Assembly (NCBI GenBank): GCA_023428135.1
Contig: JAEYZG010000009.1
Coordinates: 48,890-112,889 of the forward strand
Source: Bacteroidota bacterium
GTDB taxonomy: Bacteria > Bacteroidota > Bacteroidia > Cytophagales > Cytophagaceae
DNA: 64,000 nucleotides
Direction: 5' to 3'
Below are positions 51,214-60,126 of the stretch, in pieces (within the stretch, counting starts at the first letter, position 1; each line of letters starts with the position of its first letter). Under the pieces are notes generated by a model that did not search any database, was not told the DNA's origin, and worked only from the letters and a program-made list of their open reading frames with translations. The position numbers and the translations under genes are program-made.

Positions 51214-52610
51214 TGATTGATAATAACAGCTATTTAACTCCCAGACAAATAGTGGAGGAGCTTGATAAATATATTATAGGTCAGCATGAAGCGAAGAGAA
51301 ATGTTGCTATTGCCTTAAGAAACAGATGGAGGCGTATGAATGCCGGACAGGATATGAAAAGGGAGATCGTTCCTAACAATATCCTGATGATTGGTGCAAC
51401 AGGAGTGGGTAAAACAGAAATAGCCAGAAGACTGGCAAAAGTTGCTGATGCTCCTTTTACTAAAGTGGAGGCTTCGAAATTTACAGAAGTGGGATATGTG
51501 GGAAGAGACGTAGAAAGCATGGTAAGAGACCTTGTAGAGCAGTCTGTAAACTTGGTCAAGGCCCGCAAAAAAGAAGATGTTAAGGCTAGGGCAGCACAAA
51601 TAGTTGAAGATATAATCCTTGATGCTCTCATTCCTCCATTAAAAAAGAGTCCGTCAGGAATTTTTACAGGAGAAGTTCCATCTCCTTCTTCATCTGATGA
51701 TGACCATGAACTGAATGAAAGAACCAGAGAAAAGTTCAGAGAGAAAATTAAATCAGGAGAACTAGATGAAAGAAAGATTGAAATAAATGTTTCTTCGAAT
51801 AGCAATCCGGGAGTAGGTGTAATCGGTGGAGGCATGGATGAGGTTTCCATGATGAATATTCAGGAAATGATTAGTGGAATGATGCCTAAAAAAACCAAGA
51901 AGAGGAAAGTGGCAATTGGTGAAGCCAGGCAACTATTGCTGGAAGAAGAGGCGGCCAAACTTATCGATATGGATGAAGTGAAGGAGGAGGCCATAAGAAA
52001 GGCAGAAAATACCGGAATAATTTTTATTGATGAAATTGATAAAATAGCTTCCGGTTCCAGAAAAAATGGAGGAGGTGGCCCTGATGTCAGCAGAGAAGGG
52101 GTACAGAGAGATCTTTTACCAATTGTTGAAGGCAGTTCTGTAAATACAAAATATGGTGTAATTCAGACTGATCATATCCTGTTTGTAGCTGCTGGAGCAT
52201 TTCACATCTCAAAGCCGTCAGACTTAATTCCGGAATTGCAAGGAAGGTTTCCAATCAGGGTAGAGCTGAATAGCCTTACCAAGGAAGACTTTTTTCAGAT
52301 ACTGAAAGCGCCTAAAAATGCTCTGACAAAACAGTATCAGGCTATGTTGAATGCAGAGGGAGTTGAACTTACATTTATGGAAGATGCTCTGGAAAAAATT
52401 GCTGAAATAGCTTTCAACGTAAATACTGAAGTAGAAAATATCGGGGCAAGAAGGCTTCACACAGTAATGAGTCATTTGTTAAATGAAATAATGTTTGACG
52501 TCCCTGAAAAAATTGGCCCAAATGCAAAAATTTTAATTACTAAAGAAATTGTATCTGAAAGGTTGTCCGGCCTAGTTAAAAATCAGGATTTGAGTCAGTA
52601 TATACTATAA
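51213..52610 (+). CDS. hslU: HslU (ClpY) AAA+ ATPase
   Basis: Unfoldase of 465 residues that pairs with the HslV peptidase. Walker A GATGVGKTEIARR (about 62-74), Walker B TGIIFIDEIDK, an I-domain containing the SPSSSDDDHELNERTREKFREKIKSGELDERKIEI region (about 158-192), and the C-terminal tail DLSQYIL that docks on HslV. Length and motifs are normal. hslV, usually adjacent, is not in this window. Its start overlaps the porQ stop. Confidence 0.96.
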   Translation: MIDNNSYLTPRQIVEELDKYIIGQHEAKRNVAIALRNRWRRMNAGQDMKREIVPNNILMIGATGVGKTEIARRLAKVADAPFTKVEASKFTEVGYVGRDVESMVRDLVEQSVNLVKARKKEDVKARAAQIVEDIILDALIPPLKKSPSGIFTGEVPSPSSSDDDHELNERTREKFREKIKSGELDERKIEINVSSNSNPGVGVIGGGMDEVSMMNIQEMISGMMPKKTKKRKVAIGEARQLLLEEEAAKLIDMDEVKEEAIRKAENTGIIFIDEIDKIASGSRKNGGGGPDVSREGVQRDLLPIVEGSSVNTKYGVIQTDHILFVAAGAFHISKPSDLIPELQGRFPIRVELNSLTKEDFFQILKAPKNALTKQYQAMLNAEGVELTFMEDALEKIAEIAFNVNTEVENIGARRLHTVMSHLLNEIMFDVPEKIGPNAKILITKEIVSERLSGLVKNQDLSQYIL

Positions 52611-52627
52611 CAAAAAATATTTTTTTT

Positions 52628-52664
52628 AAAAAAAAGGCAGATAAGAATTATCATGCCTTTTTTT
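52628..52664 (+). terminator. Terminator after hslU
   Basis: AAAAAAAAGGCA (52628-52639) pairs with TGCCTTTTTTT (52654-52664); an inner GATAA/TTATC stem reinforces it. Confidence 0.88.
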
Positions 52665-52735
52665 ATGACTAAATTGTTGGTAAACTCGTAACTCAAACAG
52701 TATTAGGATTTTTGTGCAAGTTTTTATAATACGGG

Positions 52736-54400
52736 TTGCCTTTTTTTATGACAATTTTTCAAGGAGATATTAACAGGAATACAGTAATTTTAAGGTTATT
52801 TCTTTTATCAGGAATTAGCCTTGCTTTTGCATTTTTTATTTTTACCAATACCTACGAAGACTCGCTTTATAGCTATTTAATATTCACAGCACTAATAATT
52901 GCTCTTGTAGTTATTAATTTATTGTCCTTAAGAGTATTCACCCAAAGCAGGAAGGATGTAATCAATAAAGTTAATGCTGATAATATGGTTACTCTCCTTG
53001 ACAATATCTCTGATATTTGCTGCATATGCGATAAAGATTTCAGATTTATTTATTGGAATAAGGCCGCTGAGGAAATCTCAGGGTATAGGTTTGAAGAAAT
53101 TGCCGGTAAAAGATTCGATGATCTTTTTAAATCAGCATCCACTCCCGAAAGAGATAAACTGATTGGCCAAATGATAATGGAGAAAAGAAAGTCTTTGACT
53201 TTTTCTTATGAAGCCTTTATGAAAGGTATCCTCAATCAATTTGAAATAACTGTTTTCCCTTCAGGTGAAAACTATATTTACCTGGTACGGAATATCACTG
53301 ATAAATTATTAATAGAACAGCAGAATAACCGGACAAACAAAATTTTGGAAGCGACTTCCGATCTTGTTGCAATGGTTAATGTGCAAGGGCAAAATGTTTA
53401 TATGAATAATGCCGGAGTCAAGCTTCTGGATGAAAAAAATAACGATAGTAATATCAGAAGGAGTTTAATGGAAATGCATCCTCCGGATGTTTATAAATAT
53501 TTGATTTCAGAGGCTATCCCATATGCTCTGGAACATGGGACCTGGCAGGGGGAAACAAGATTTATTACTTCGGAAGGAAAAACTATTCCGGTATCTCAGG
53601 TGATTATTGCTCACCTTGATTCTCAGGGGCATCTGGAATATATATCTACCATTGCCAGAGATATTTCAAAGGAAAAACAAGCTGAAGAAGAACTGAAGAA
53701 AATCAATTTTGAGCTAGATCATTTTGTGTACAGAGCTTCACATGACCTGAGAGCTCCCCTTACTTCCATTCGGGGTTTAGTAGAAATTTCTCTGGAAGAA
53801 AAGGATACACAAAAGCTCAAGCAATACATGTCTTTTGTGGGAGATTCGGCCAAAAAACTGGATAACTATATTATTAACCTCCTTTCCATTTCTAGAAACG
53901 ATCGTCTTGAAATGGAGCAACGCCCCATTGATTTTTCCATACTTATACAAGAAACCATAGATGAACTGAGGTTCCTGAAAAATGCAGACAGGATAAATAT
54001 TTCCTGGGATATTTCATGTGATGGTCAATTCTGCTCGGATCTGATCCGGTTAAAAATTATTTTCAAAAATATCATTTCCAATGCCATAAAGTACCAGCGT
54101 GTCAATATCACTAATTCATTTCTTTCAATAAACATCAGCGGTACTCCTCAATTGATAAGAACCGTTTTCACTGATAATGGAATTGGTATCCAGGAAGATG
54201 CAAAGGAAAGGATATTTGATATGTTTTACAGAGGAACTGAGTTGTCAGATGGTTCAGGTCTGGGACTATATATTGTTAAAAGTGTCATTGAAAAGTTAAA
54301 AGGCCGGATACACCTACATTCCAAGATTTCTGAAGGTACTACAACTATAATTGAGATTCCTGGTTATTCTATGAAAAAGGAAACTGATCAGGAACTATGA
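52736..54400 (+). CDS. Membrane PAS-domain sensor histidine kinase
   Basis: Kinase of 554 residues with two N-terminal membrane helices (about 15-38 and 45-66) and two PAS domains (about 80-200, 202-320); the second ends in the PAC-like TIARDISKEKQAEEELKKI. The H-box is YRASHDLRAPL with phospho-acceptor His336; the ATPase domain shows TDNGIGIQE and GSGLGLYIVK. It overlaps the following SDR gene by four bases. No response regulator adjacent. Start is the ATG at 52748 or the listed 52736; both are near the N-terminal helix. Confidence 0.9.
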   Translation: MPFFMTIFQGDINRNTVILRLFLLSGISLAFAFFIFTNTYEDSLYSYLIFTALIIALVVINLLSLRVFTQSRKDVINKVNADNMVTLLDNISDICCICDKDFRFIYWNKAAEEISGYRFEEIAGKRFDDLFKSASTPERDKLIGQMIMEKRKSLTFSYEAFMKGILNQFEITVFPSGENYIYLVRNITDKLLIEQQNNRTNKILEATSDLVAMVNVQGQNVYMNNAGVKLLDEKNNDSNIRRSLMEMHPPDVYKYLISEAIPYALEHGTWQGETRFITSEGKTIPVSQVIIAHLDSQGHLEYISTIARDISKEKQAEEELKKINFELDHFVYRASHDLRAPLTSIRGLVEISLEEKDTQKLKQYMSFVGDSAKKLDNYIINLLSISRNDRLEMEQRPIDFSILIQETIDELRFLKNADRINISWDISCDGQFCSDLIRLKIIFKNIISNAIKYQRVNITNSFLSINISGTPQLIRTVFTDNGIGIQEDAKERIFDMFYRGTELSDGSGLGLYIVKSVIEKLKGRIHLHSKISEGTTTIIEIPGYSMKKETDQEL

Positions 54401-55122
54401 AATATTATATAATAACAGGAACCAGCAAAGGATTAGGAAAAGCAATTGCAGAACGCATATTGTCTGATCCTGGCAATTTTGTTATAGGTATATCCCGCAC
54501 TGTCTCTATTCATCACGATAATTACGAACACCTGTTTATTAACCTTTCTGAGGTTGATTCGCTTCATAAATTTTACAATAGTATTTTTCCCAATTTCAGA
54601 AATCCATCAAAGATATGTCTGATTAACAATGCAGGTAATATTGGTGAAATTACCTATCTGGGAAAGCAACATGATCGAAAGATCATCGATGGTTATAACT
54701 GTAATGTTATAACGCCGGCTTTGCTCATGAATGAGTTTGTTAGCAGGTATAGAAATAATCATGCTTCAAAACTGATATTAAATATAAGCTCCGGTGCGGG
54801 TAAAAAACCTGTAGATGGCTGGTCTGTATATTGCAGTTCAAAAGCAGCTCTTGATATGCAGACTGCTGTAGCAGCCAACGAAGCCAAATTTTCTCATAGC
54901 AATTTCAGATTTTTCTCTCTTGCACCGGGAATACTAGACACACCAATGCAGACTGAAATTAGAAAAGTTTCTCCGGAAGATTTCAGTCGGGTAGAGGAGT
55001 TCATTAATTATAAAAAGGAGCATATGCTGGTATCGCCTGAAAAGGTTGCTGAAAAGATATGGCGACTACTGGAAAATGAAAATGATTACAAAGGAGTAGT
55101 AATGTCTGTCAATGAAGTTTAA
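54397..55122 (+). CDS. SDR family NAD(P)-dependent oxidoreductase
   Basis: Classical short-chain dehydrogenase of 241 residues. Cofactor motif TGTSKGLG (about 8-15), NNAG (about 77-80), the active-site Ser (ISSGAG) and YCSSK (Tyr-xxx-Lys, about 149-153). It resembles YueD/benzil reductase-type and sepiapterin reductase-like carbonyl reductases. It overlaps the kinase gene by four bases and is probably co-translated, an unusual pairing that may only reflect compact gene packing. Substrate unknown. Confidence 0.9.
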   Translation: MKYYIITGTSKGLGKAIAERILSDPGNFVIGISRTVSIHHDNYEHLFINLSEVDSLHKFYNSIFPNFRNPSKICLINNAGNIGEITYLGKQHDRKIIDGYNCNVITPALLMNEFVSRYRNNHASKLILNISSGAGKKPVDGWSVYCSSKAALDMQTAVAANEAKFSHSNFRFFSLAPGILDTPMQTEIRKVSPEDFSRVEEFINYKKEHMLVSPEKVAEKIWRLLENENDYKGVVMSVNEV

Positions 55123-55150
55123 GAGAGTCAAGACAGAACTCTCATTTTTA
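55122..55150 (+). terminator. Terminator after SDR gene
   Basis: GAGAGT (55123-55128) pairs with ACTCTC (55138-55143) followed by ATTTTTAT. Confidence 0.75.
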
Positions 55151-55228
55151 TATGGAGATCAGGATGGTTGCTTAATTTAAGAAAAAGACTGGAATACTGA
55201 ATTCAGACTGTTTCTGTGATAAGGCTGA

Positions 55229-55852
55229 TTAACGACTGTGGCCTTTAGTAATTAAAATGCCGGATACTTTGGCAGAGTCAGACAGAGTTTCAATATCTAT
55301 ATTTTCCCTCGCCGATACAGGTAGAGAGGTGGTATCAATTAGAAAGGTTATACCTAGTCTTTCCAGTCCAAAGGCAGGGCCATCTTCCGTATTTCCAGCC
55401 CAGTCAATATAATGGTAGCTTTTTATTTCGCCCACTTTAGAACCGATTCCCAATCCTGATCTGGTCTTATATCTTTTGTCGTAAACCTTTATTCTCCAGA
55501 TTTTGCATGAGTCTGTGCATATTGGGTCTATTCTCAGATATCTTGAGGTATCTCTGCTGGTTTTAATAAAATAGGCTTCAAATTTTTGTCCCTCAGATGT
55601 AAAAGCAGATTTACTTACCTGGGATTTATCATAATAGCTGAAAATATTTCCAATGGGCATATCTATGGTTAAATGTCCAGCACGCTCTTTCGATATGGCA
55701 TATTCGTCCGGAACCTCAATATTACCCTTTTCATTATAATTTGTTGTTTCAGAACCTGTAGATGTTTTTTTGGAACTTTCACAAGAGAAAAGGTAAGAAA
55801 CTACGACCAGCAACGCTATCCTTTGATGAATATAAGAAGTTGAAAAAGACAT
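55229..55852 (-). CDS. Uncharacterised lipoprotein
   Basis: Predicted SPII lipoprotein of 207 residues: hydrophobic start and lipobox YLFSC (Cys24), then a Ser/Thr-rich linker. The mature domain contains IDPICTDSCKIWRIKVYDKRYKTRSGLGIGSKVGEIKSYHYIDWAGNTEDGP and a C-terminal region; Cys pair may form a disulphide. No family recognised. It lies downstream of cysM on the same strand; its ribosome-binding sequence is buried in a hairpin (55856-55903), suggesting controlled translation. Confidence 0.7.
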   Translation of the reverse strand: MSFSTSYIHQRIALLVVVSYLFSCESSKKTSTGSETTNYNEKGNIEVPDEYAISKERAGHLTIDMPIGNIFSYYDKSQVSKSAFTSEGQKFEAYFIKTSRDTSRYLRIDPICTDSCKIWRIKVYDKRYKTRSGLGIGSKVGEIKSYHYIDWAGNTEDGPAFGLERLGITFLIDTTSLPVSARENIDIETLSDSAKVSGILITKGHSR

Positions 55853-55855
55853 TTG

Positions 55856-55903
55856 ACCTTTTAAATTGATTTCAGAATGAAAACTGAGATCAATCTAAAA
55901 GGT
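55856..55903 (-). promoter_or_regulatory. Hairpin occluding the lipoprotein ribosome-binding site
   Basis: On the minus strand a 20-base arm (55884-55903) pairs with 55856-55875 in about 18 Watson-Crick plus 2 G-T pairs over an 8-base loop. The 3' arm ends AAAAGGT, four bases before CAATG-type start context, so the Shine-Dalgarno is sequestered. It may be an attenuator, terminator remnant or translational switch between cysM and the lipoprotein gene. Confidence 0.6.
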
Positions 55904-55913
55904 TTTTAGAGTT

Positions 55914-56798
55914 TTACTGGCCAAATAAATCAGTAGACAGATATCTGTCACCGCGGTCACAAATGATGCAAACGATAACTCCTTTATCCAGTTCTGCCGC
56001 AAGTTTTATTGAAGCTGCCATAGCTCCTCCGCTGCTCATCCCGCCAAAGATTGCCTCTTCTTTGCTGAGTCTTCTGGCTGTATTGGTGGCATCCTCCTGA
56101 GAAACATCAATAATTCTGTCTATTCTTGACGGATCAAATATTTTAGGAAGGTATTCCTTCGGCCATCTCCTGATGCCCGGTATTTGTGAGCCATCCATAG
56201 GCTGAACACCTACAATTTGAATGGTATTATTTTTTTCTTTCAAAAATTTAGACGTTCCCATTATTGTCCCGGTCGTCCCCATCGAAGATACAAAATGAGT
56301 TATCTTCTGATCTGTATCTTTCCAGATTTCAGGACCTGTGCCATAGTAGTGAGCCATGTAATTGTCGGGATTCGCAAACTGATTAAGCATAAAATAGTCC
56401 CCGCCTGCAACCTTCTCATGTGCAAGGTCAATAGCGCCTTCCATTGATTTCTCTGAAGGGGTAAGAATTACCTTTGCTCCGAAGGCTTCCATGGTAAGTA
56501 CCCTTTCCCTGGTTGCATTGGAAGGCATGATTATTTCAATTTCCAATCCGAATAGACGTGCAATCATGGCGAGCGCTATTCCGGTATTTCCACTTGTTGC
56601 TTCTACAAGCTTCATTCCTGGTTTTAATTCACCTCGAGAGAGGGCGCCTTTGATCATTCCATAGGCAGCTCTGTCTTTTACACTTCCTCCAGGGTTGTGT
56701 CCTTCCAGCTTAGCAAAAATTTTTACAGCTTTGTTTGGGTTAATATTTTTTATTTCGACAAGTGGGGTATTCCCTACAAAGTCAAGAAGTGATGCCAT
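55914..56798 (-). CDS. cysM: Cysteine synthase B (CysM)
   Basis: PLP enzyme of 294 residues converting O-acetylserine (or O-phosphoserine/thiosulphate in some members) to cysteine. The PLP lysine is Lys41 in GGSVKDRAA; the phosphate loop is ATSGNTGIALAMI (about 68-80); the GGMSSGGAM segment (about 251-259) closes the site. Length fits CysM. cysE lies 44 bases upstream on the same strand, and egtD/egtB precede, so cysteine output may feed sulphur metabolism including ergothioneine synthesis. Confidence 0.93.
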   Translation of the reverse strand: MASLLDFVGNTPLVEIKNINPNKAVKIFAKLEGHNPGGSVKDRAAYGMIKGALSRGELKPGMKLVEATSGNTGIALAMIARLFGLEIEIIMPSNATRERVLTMEAFGAKVILTPSEKSMEGAIDLAHEKVAGGDYFMLNQFANPDNYMAHYYGTGPEIWKDTDQKITHFVSSMGTTGTIMGTSKFLKEKNNTIQIVGVQPMDGSQIPGIRRWPKEYLPKIFDPSRIDRIIDVSQEDATNTARRLSKEEAIFGGMSSGGAMAASIKLAAELDKGVIVCIICDRGDRYLSTDLFGQ

Positions 56799-56842
56799 TG
56801 GTGTAGAACTTTATAATCTTTTAATTTATAATATTTTGATTA

Positions 56843-57688
56843 TCAGTATCCGGGAAGCCCTTTGATATCTTCAAGTTTACCGATTTCAATCTGAGCTTTG
56901 TGATATACTGTGGAAAATGGAGGGACAGTTTTGGTCAGCCACACATTTCCTCCAACAATGCTGTGATGACCAATGATAGTGTCAGCGCCAAGGATGGTTG
57001 CTCCGGCATAGATTACCACGTGATCTTCTATTGTAGGATGTCTTTTTTTACTTGCCATACTTTTGTTAACGCTTAGAGCCCCAAGGGTTACGCCCTGATA
57101 TATTTTAACATGGCTGCCGATTATGGAGGTTTCACCGATAACGATTCCTGTCCCGTGGTCAATGCAAAAGTGCGAACCGATTTCAGCTCCTGGATGAATA
57201 TCAATACCTGTCTTTGAATGAGCAAATTCTGTAATAATTCTTGCCAAAACCGGAATCGACATCTTAAAAAGTACATTGGCCATTCTGTACATGGCAATGG
57301 CATAAAATCCCGGATACGCTCTTATAACCTCATATGCACTGGTAGCTGCAGGGTCTCCGACTACAATTGCCTCAACATCTGATTTTAACTTGTCAAATAT
57401 GCCAGGAAGGTAATCCAGAAATCCATTAGTAATTACTTCAGCTTTTTTGGGTAGATACCTTTGCATCGATTGAAAAGTAGATAAAAGCTGAAGTTGCAAT
57501 TCTTTATATCTTGCTTCGACCTCTTCGATATTTCCATATTGTTTTTCAGATAATTCCGGAAACATCAGTTTTAAATATTCATTCAGAATTTCATATATGC
57601 TTTCAGGCTGGGGATTAGGTTTCGCCAGTTTGTAAGAAAGAAATACCTTGTTAATAAATTCACTTTTCATCTTGCTTAACAAATTCAA
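56843..57688 (-). CDS. cysE: Serine O-acetyltransferase (CysE/EpsC type)
   Basis: Acetyltransferase of 281 residues making O-acetylserine, the substrate of CysM. N-terminal helical domain to about residue 145, then a left-handed beta-helix of hexapeptide repeats (IDIHPGAEIGSHFCIDHGTGIVIGETSIIGSHVKIYQGVTLGAL). The catalytic Asp-His pair is in CIDHGTG. The acidic helical N-terminus is longer than in E. coli CysE and matches the EpsC-type. It starts an apparent cysE-cysM pair with 44 bases between. Confidence 0.92.
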   Translation of the reverse strand: MNLLSKMKSEFINKVFLSYKLAKPNPQPESIYEILNEYLKLMFPELSEKQYGNIEEVEARYKELQLQLLSTFQSMQRYLPKKAEVITNGFLDYLPGIFDKLKSDVEAIVVGDPAATSAYEVIRAYPGFYAIAMYRMANVLFKMSIPVLARIITEFAHSKTGIDIHPGAEIGSHFCIDHGTGIVIGETSIIGSHVKIYQGVTLGALSVNKSMASKKRHPTIEDHVVIYAGATILGADTIIGHHSIVGGNVWLTKTVPPFSTVYHKAQIEIGKLEDIKGLPGY

Positions 57689-57824
57689 ATTGCTTACCTA
57701 CTTAGAGTCTATCCCTTATTATTTCTTTTAATTATATATTAAAGAATTATAAAGTATATGTAAGTTCAACAACTTTATCCTTCAGTGTGGTTCGCGATGC
57801 AAATTAAGCAAAATGTGGTAACTT

Positions 57825-58802
57825 TTATTTTTTAACCCAGAGAGAGTCTGTGAAATATTTATTATCATCATAAAAGTTATGAATTTTGACAAAACCTGTA
57901 AGATCTGCCAGGTCTTCTATTTCATTTTCGGAATATTTTTTTGATACTTCTGTCTGAATACTTTCCCAGGCTTTAAATCCAATAGTAAGATCGAGGGCCT
58001 TTAATCTTACACTTTGGTTTATAGTGCTCACTAAAAAGCTTTTACATTCACCTGTGGCAGGGTCGTAATAGGGGAAGTGCATGAAGTGTTCTGTTTTAAA
58101 ATCACCTGCAAACTCTTTATTGATTCTTTGCAGTAAGTTGAAATTGAAATTAGCAGTAATACCTTCAGAATCATCATAAGCTTTTAAAATCAGCCTTGGG
58201 TCTTTTTTTAGGTCAAAACCTGTGAGAACGAGATCTCCTGGTAATAAGCATCTGCTAAGTTCTGCGTAGAAGTTAAAGCTTTCTTGCTGACTGAAATTAC
58301 CGATGTTACCTCCCATAAACAGCACTACTTTTCTTTTTCCCTCAAATCTTCGTAATTCGGACATAGCACCGAAATAATCATTGCAAAGAGGTTTTAGTAT
58401 CAGATCTGGAAACTCTTTGTTTAGCTCCGATGATAATAACCTGAGTATATTTTCTGAAATGTCTACCGGGATGTATTGAAAAGCAGCTTTTTTATCTATT
58501 AAAAATTTAAGGAGTATCCTGGTCTTAAGACCATCACCTGCTCCAAATTCAATAAGGTCAAAAGGTTTATTATAGTGAATAAAATAATCCAGAAGATCTT
58601 CCTTGTTATTTTGAAGAATTTGAAATTCAGCTCTTGTAACATAATATTCCTCAAGATTCATTATTTTTTGAAATAAGGCATCTCCTTTATCATCATATAA
58701 GTATCTTGAAGGAAGATATTTTGGAATGCTGCTAAGTCCTTTGATCAGGTCTTCCGCAAAGTTCTCCTGGTTGATAGTTTTCACGATATCTGAAATGTCC
58801 AT
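57825..58802 (-). CDS. egtD: L-histidine N-alpha-methyltransferase (EgtD)
   Basis: SAM-dependent enzyme of 325 residues that trimethylates histidine to hercynine in ergothioneine synthesis. Motifs: the N-terminal LPSRYLYDDKGDALFQKIMNLEEYYVTRAEFQIL (about 29-62), SAM-binding LIEFGAGDGLKTRILL (about 83-98), and LFMGGNIGNFS (about 159-169), the EgtD asparagine signature. The gene is downstream of egtB with seven bases between, indicating one operon. Whole set is consistent with hercynine as intermediate. Confidence 0.94.
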   Translation of the reverse strand: MDISDIVKTINQENFAEDLIKGLSSIPKYLPSRYLYDDKGDALFQKIMNLEEYYVTRAEFQILQNNKEDLLDYFIHYNKPFDLIEFGAGDGLKTRILLKFLIDKKAAFQYIPVDISENILRLLSSELNKEFPDLILKPLCNDYFGAMSELRRFEGKRKVVLFMGGNIGNFSQQESFNFYAELSRCLLPGDLVLTGFDLKKDPRLILKAYDDSEGITANFNFNLLQRINKEFAGDFKTEHFMHFPYYDPATGECKSFLVSTINQSVRLKALDLTIGFKAWESIQTEVSKKYSENEIEDLADLTGFVKIHNFYDDNKYFTDSLWVKK

Positions 58803-58809
58803 TACTATT

Positions 58810-60126
58810 TTATGATATATAATCTGCCAATCTTATTCCTGTGAACTGCCATCTTTTTTCTGTTTGAAAAAAATTCCTGTATGTGGGTCGGATATGCGAT
58901 AATGGAGTTGCGCAAGAGCCTCCTCTAAGTATCATCTGGTTGATCATAAATTTACCATTGTATTCGCCAAGGGCTCCGGGTTCTCTTTGGTAATATGGGT
59001 AAGGGAGATAAGCACTGTTTGTCCATTCCCAGCAATCCCCGAATAACTGAAGACTGTTTTCATTTTCCCTTGGCTTTGGCTCAAAAGACAGACTTTCCAT
59101 GAGGTTATTTTTATCACTAGGATCAGGAGTGTATAGCAGACATGCGCTTTCCCATTCCTGCTCTGTAAGTAATCTTTTATTCTTCCATTTAGCATAAGCA
59201 TCTGCCTCGAAAAAGCTGACATGCGTAACGGGACTGTTTTTGTTAATCTTTGTAAGTCCTCCAGCAAGGGTATAATAATACCAGGTATTATCCATCTTGT
59301 GCCAATATAGCGGAGCTTCTATCTGATTCTGTTTGATCCATTCCCATCCTTCTGAAAGCCAGAAGTTGAAATTCTGATACCCTTTGTCTTCAATGAAATC
59401 AAGGTATTCCCCATTTGTTACAAGACGGTTAAGGAATTGAAAGGGATGAAGGTATACTTTATGCTTTGCTCTTTCATTGTCGTAGGAGAAATTATCTGTA
59501 TCAGAAGTTCCAATCTCATAAAGGCCTTCTTCTACTTCCAGGTATTCCTCGGCAGATCCATGGAGACTAACTGAACTAAGGGATGTTTGCTTTTGAGGAA
59601 ATAAAGATGGATATAAAGGGTTATGTCCTAATATATATTTAATATCCGTAATCAGAAGTTCCTGATGCTGCTGTTCGTGATTAATTCCAATGATAATCAG
59701 TTTTGAAAGTTCTCCGGAAGGAAATGGTATAGAATCTAATAACATAATAATAGCTTCATCTACGATATTTCTATATTGATATATTTCATCTACCGATGGC
59801 CTTGTCATGTTACCTCTGTCCCCCCTGAACACTCTGTTCCCAAGGCTTTCATAATAACTGTTGAAAAAATAGGCAAATGATGGATTATATTCTTTATATC
59901 TGTTTGTATAGCCCATCAGGATAAAGTACTCAAAGAACCATGTTGTATGACCAAGATGCCATTTGGGAGGGCTAACATCCATGGCTGGCTGTGCCACGTA
60001 ATCTTCAGTTTTAAGGTTTTTGCAGAGTGTTACAGTTGAATTTCTGGTTTTCAGATATTTCTCTTTAAGTATCTCCTTAGTCGGTGATACAATATTTTTC
60101 TCCAATATGGAATTTTTCCCCTTCAT
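58810..60126 (-). CDS. egtB: Ergothioneine synthase EgtB (iron-dependent sulphoxide synthase)
   Basis: Enzyme of 438 residues joining hercynine with a thiol donor. The DinB-like N-domain carries the iron-binding histidines WHLGH (about 56-60) and HEQQHQE (about 150-156); the C-terminal formylglycine-generating-enzyme-like domain has THVSFFEADAYAKWKNKRLLTEQEWE, FGDCWEWTNS and RGGSCATP. It is close to EgtB rather than the fused OvoA. No EgtA, EgtC or EgtE is present, and cysE-cysM lie just downstream, which fits a cysteine-using EgtB. Direct use of cysteine is inference. Confidence 0.93.
   Translation of the reverse strand: MKGKNSILEKNIVSPTKEILKEKYLKTRNSTVTLCKNLKTEDYVAQPAMDVSPPKWHLGHTTWFFEYFILMGYTNRYKEYNPSFAYFFNSYYESLGNRVFRGDRGNMTRPSVDEIYQYRNIVDEAIIMLLDSIPFPSGELSKLIIIGINHEQQHQELLITDIKYILGHNPLYPSLFPQKQTSLSSVSLHGSAEEYLEVEEGLYEIGTSDTDNFSYDNERAKHKVYLHPFQFLNRLVTNGEYLDFIEDKGYQNFNFWLSEGWEWIKQNQIEAPLYWHKMDNTWYYYTLAGGLTKINKNSPVTHVSFFEADAYAKWKNKRLLTEQEWESACLLYTPDPSDKNNLMESLSFEPKPRENENSLQLFGDCWEWTNSAYLPYPYYQREPGALGEYNGKFMINQMILRGGSCATPLSHIRPTYRNFFQTEKRWQFTGIRLADYIS

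Noticed and set aside
51281..51850. Minus-strand frame of 189 codons within hslU
   Set aside because: Opposite a canonical HslU gene with no upstream signals or recognisable motif.
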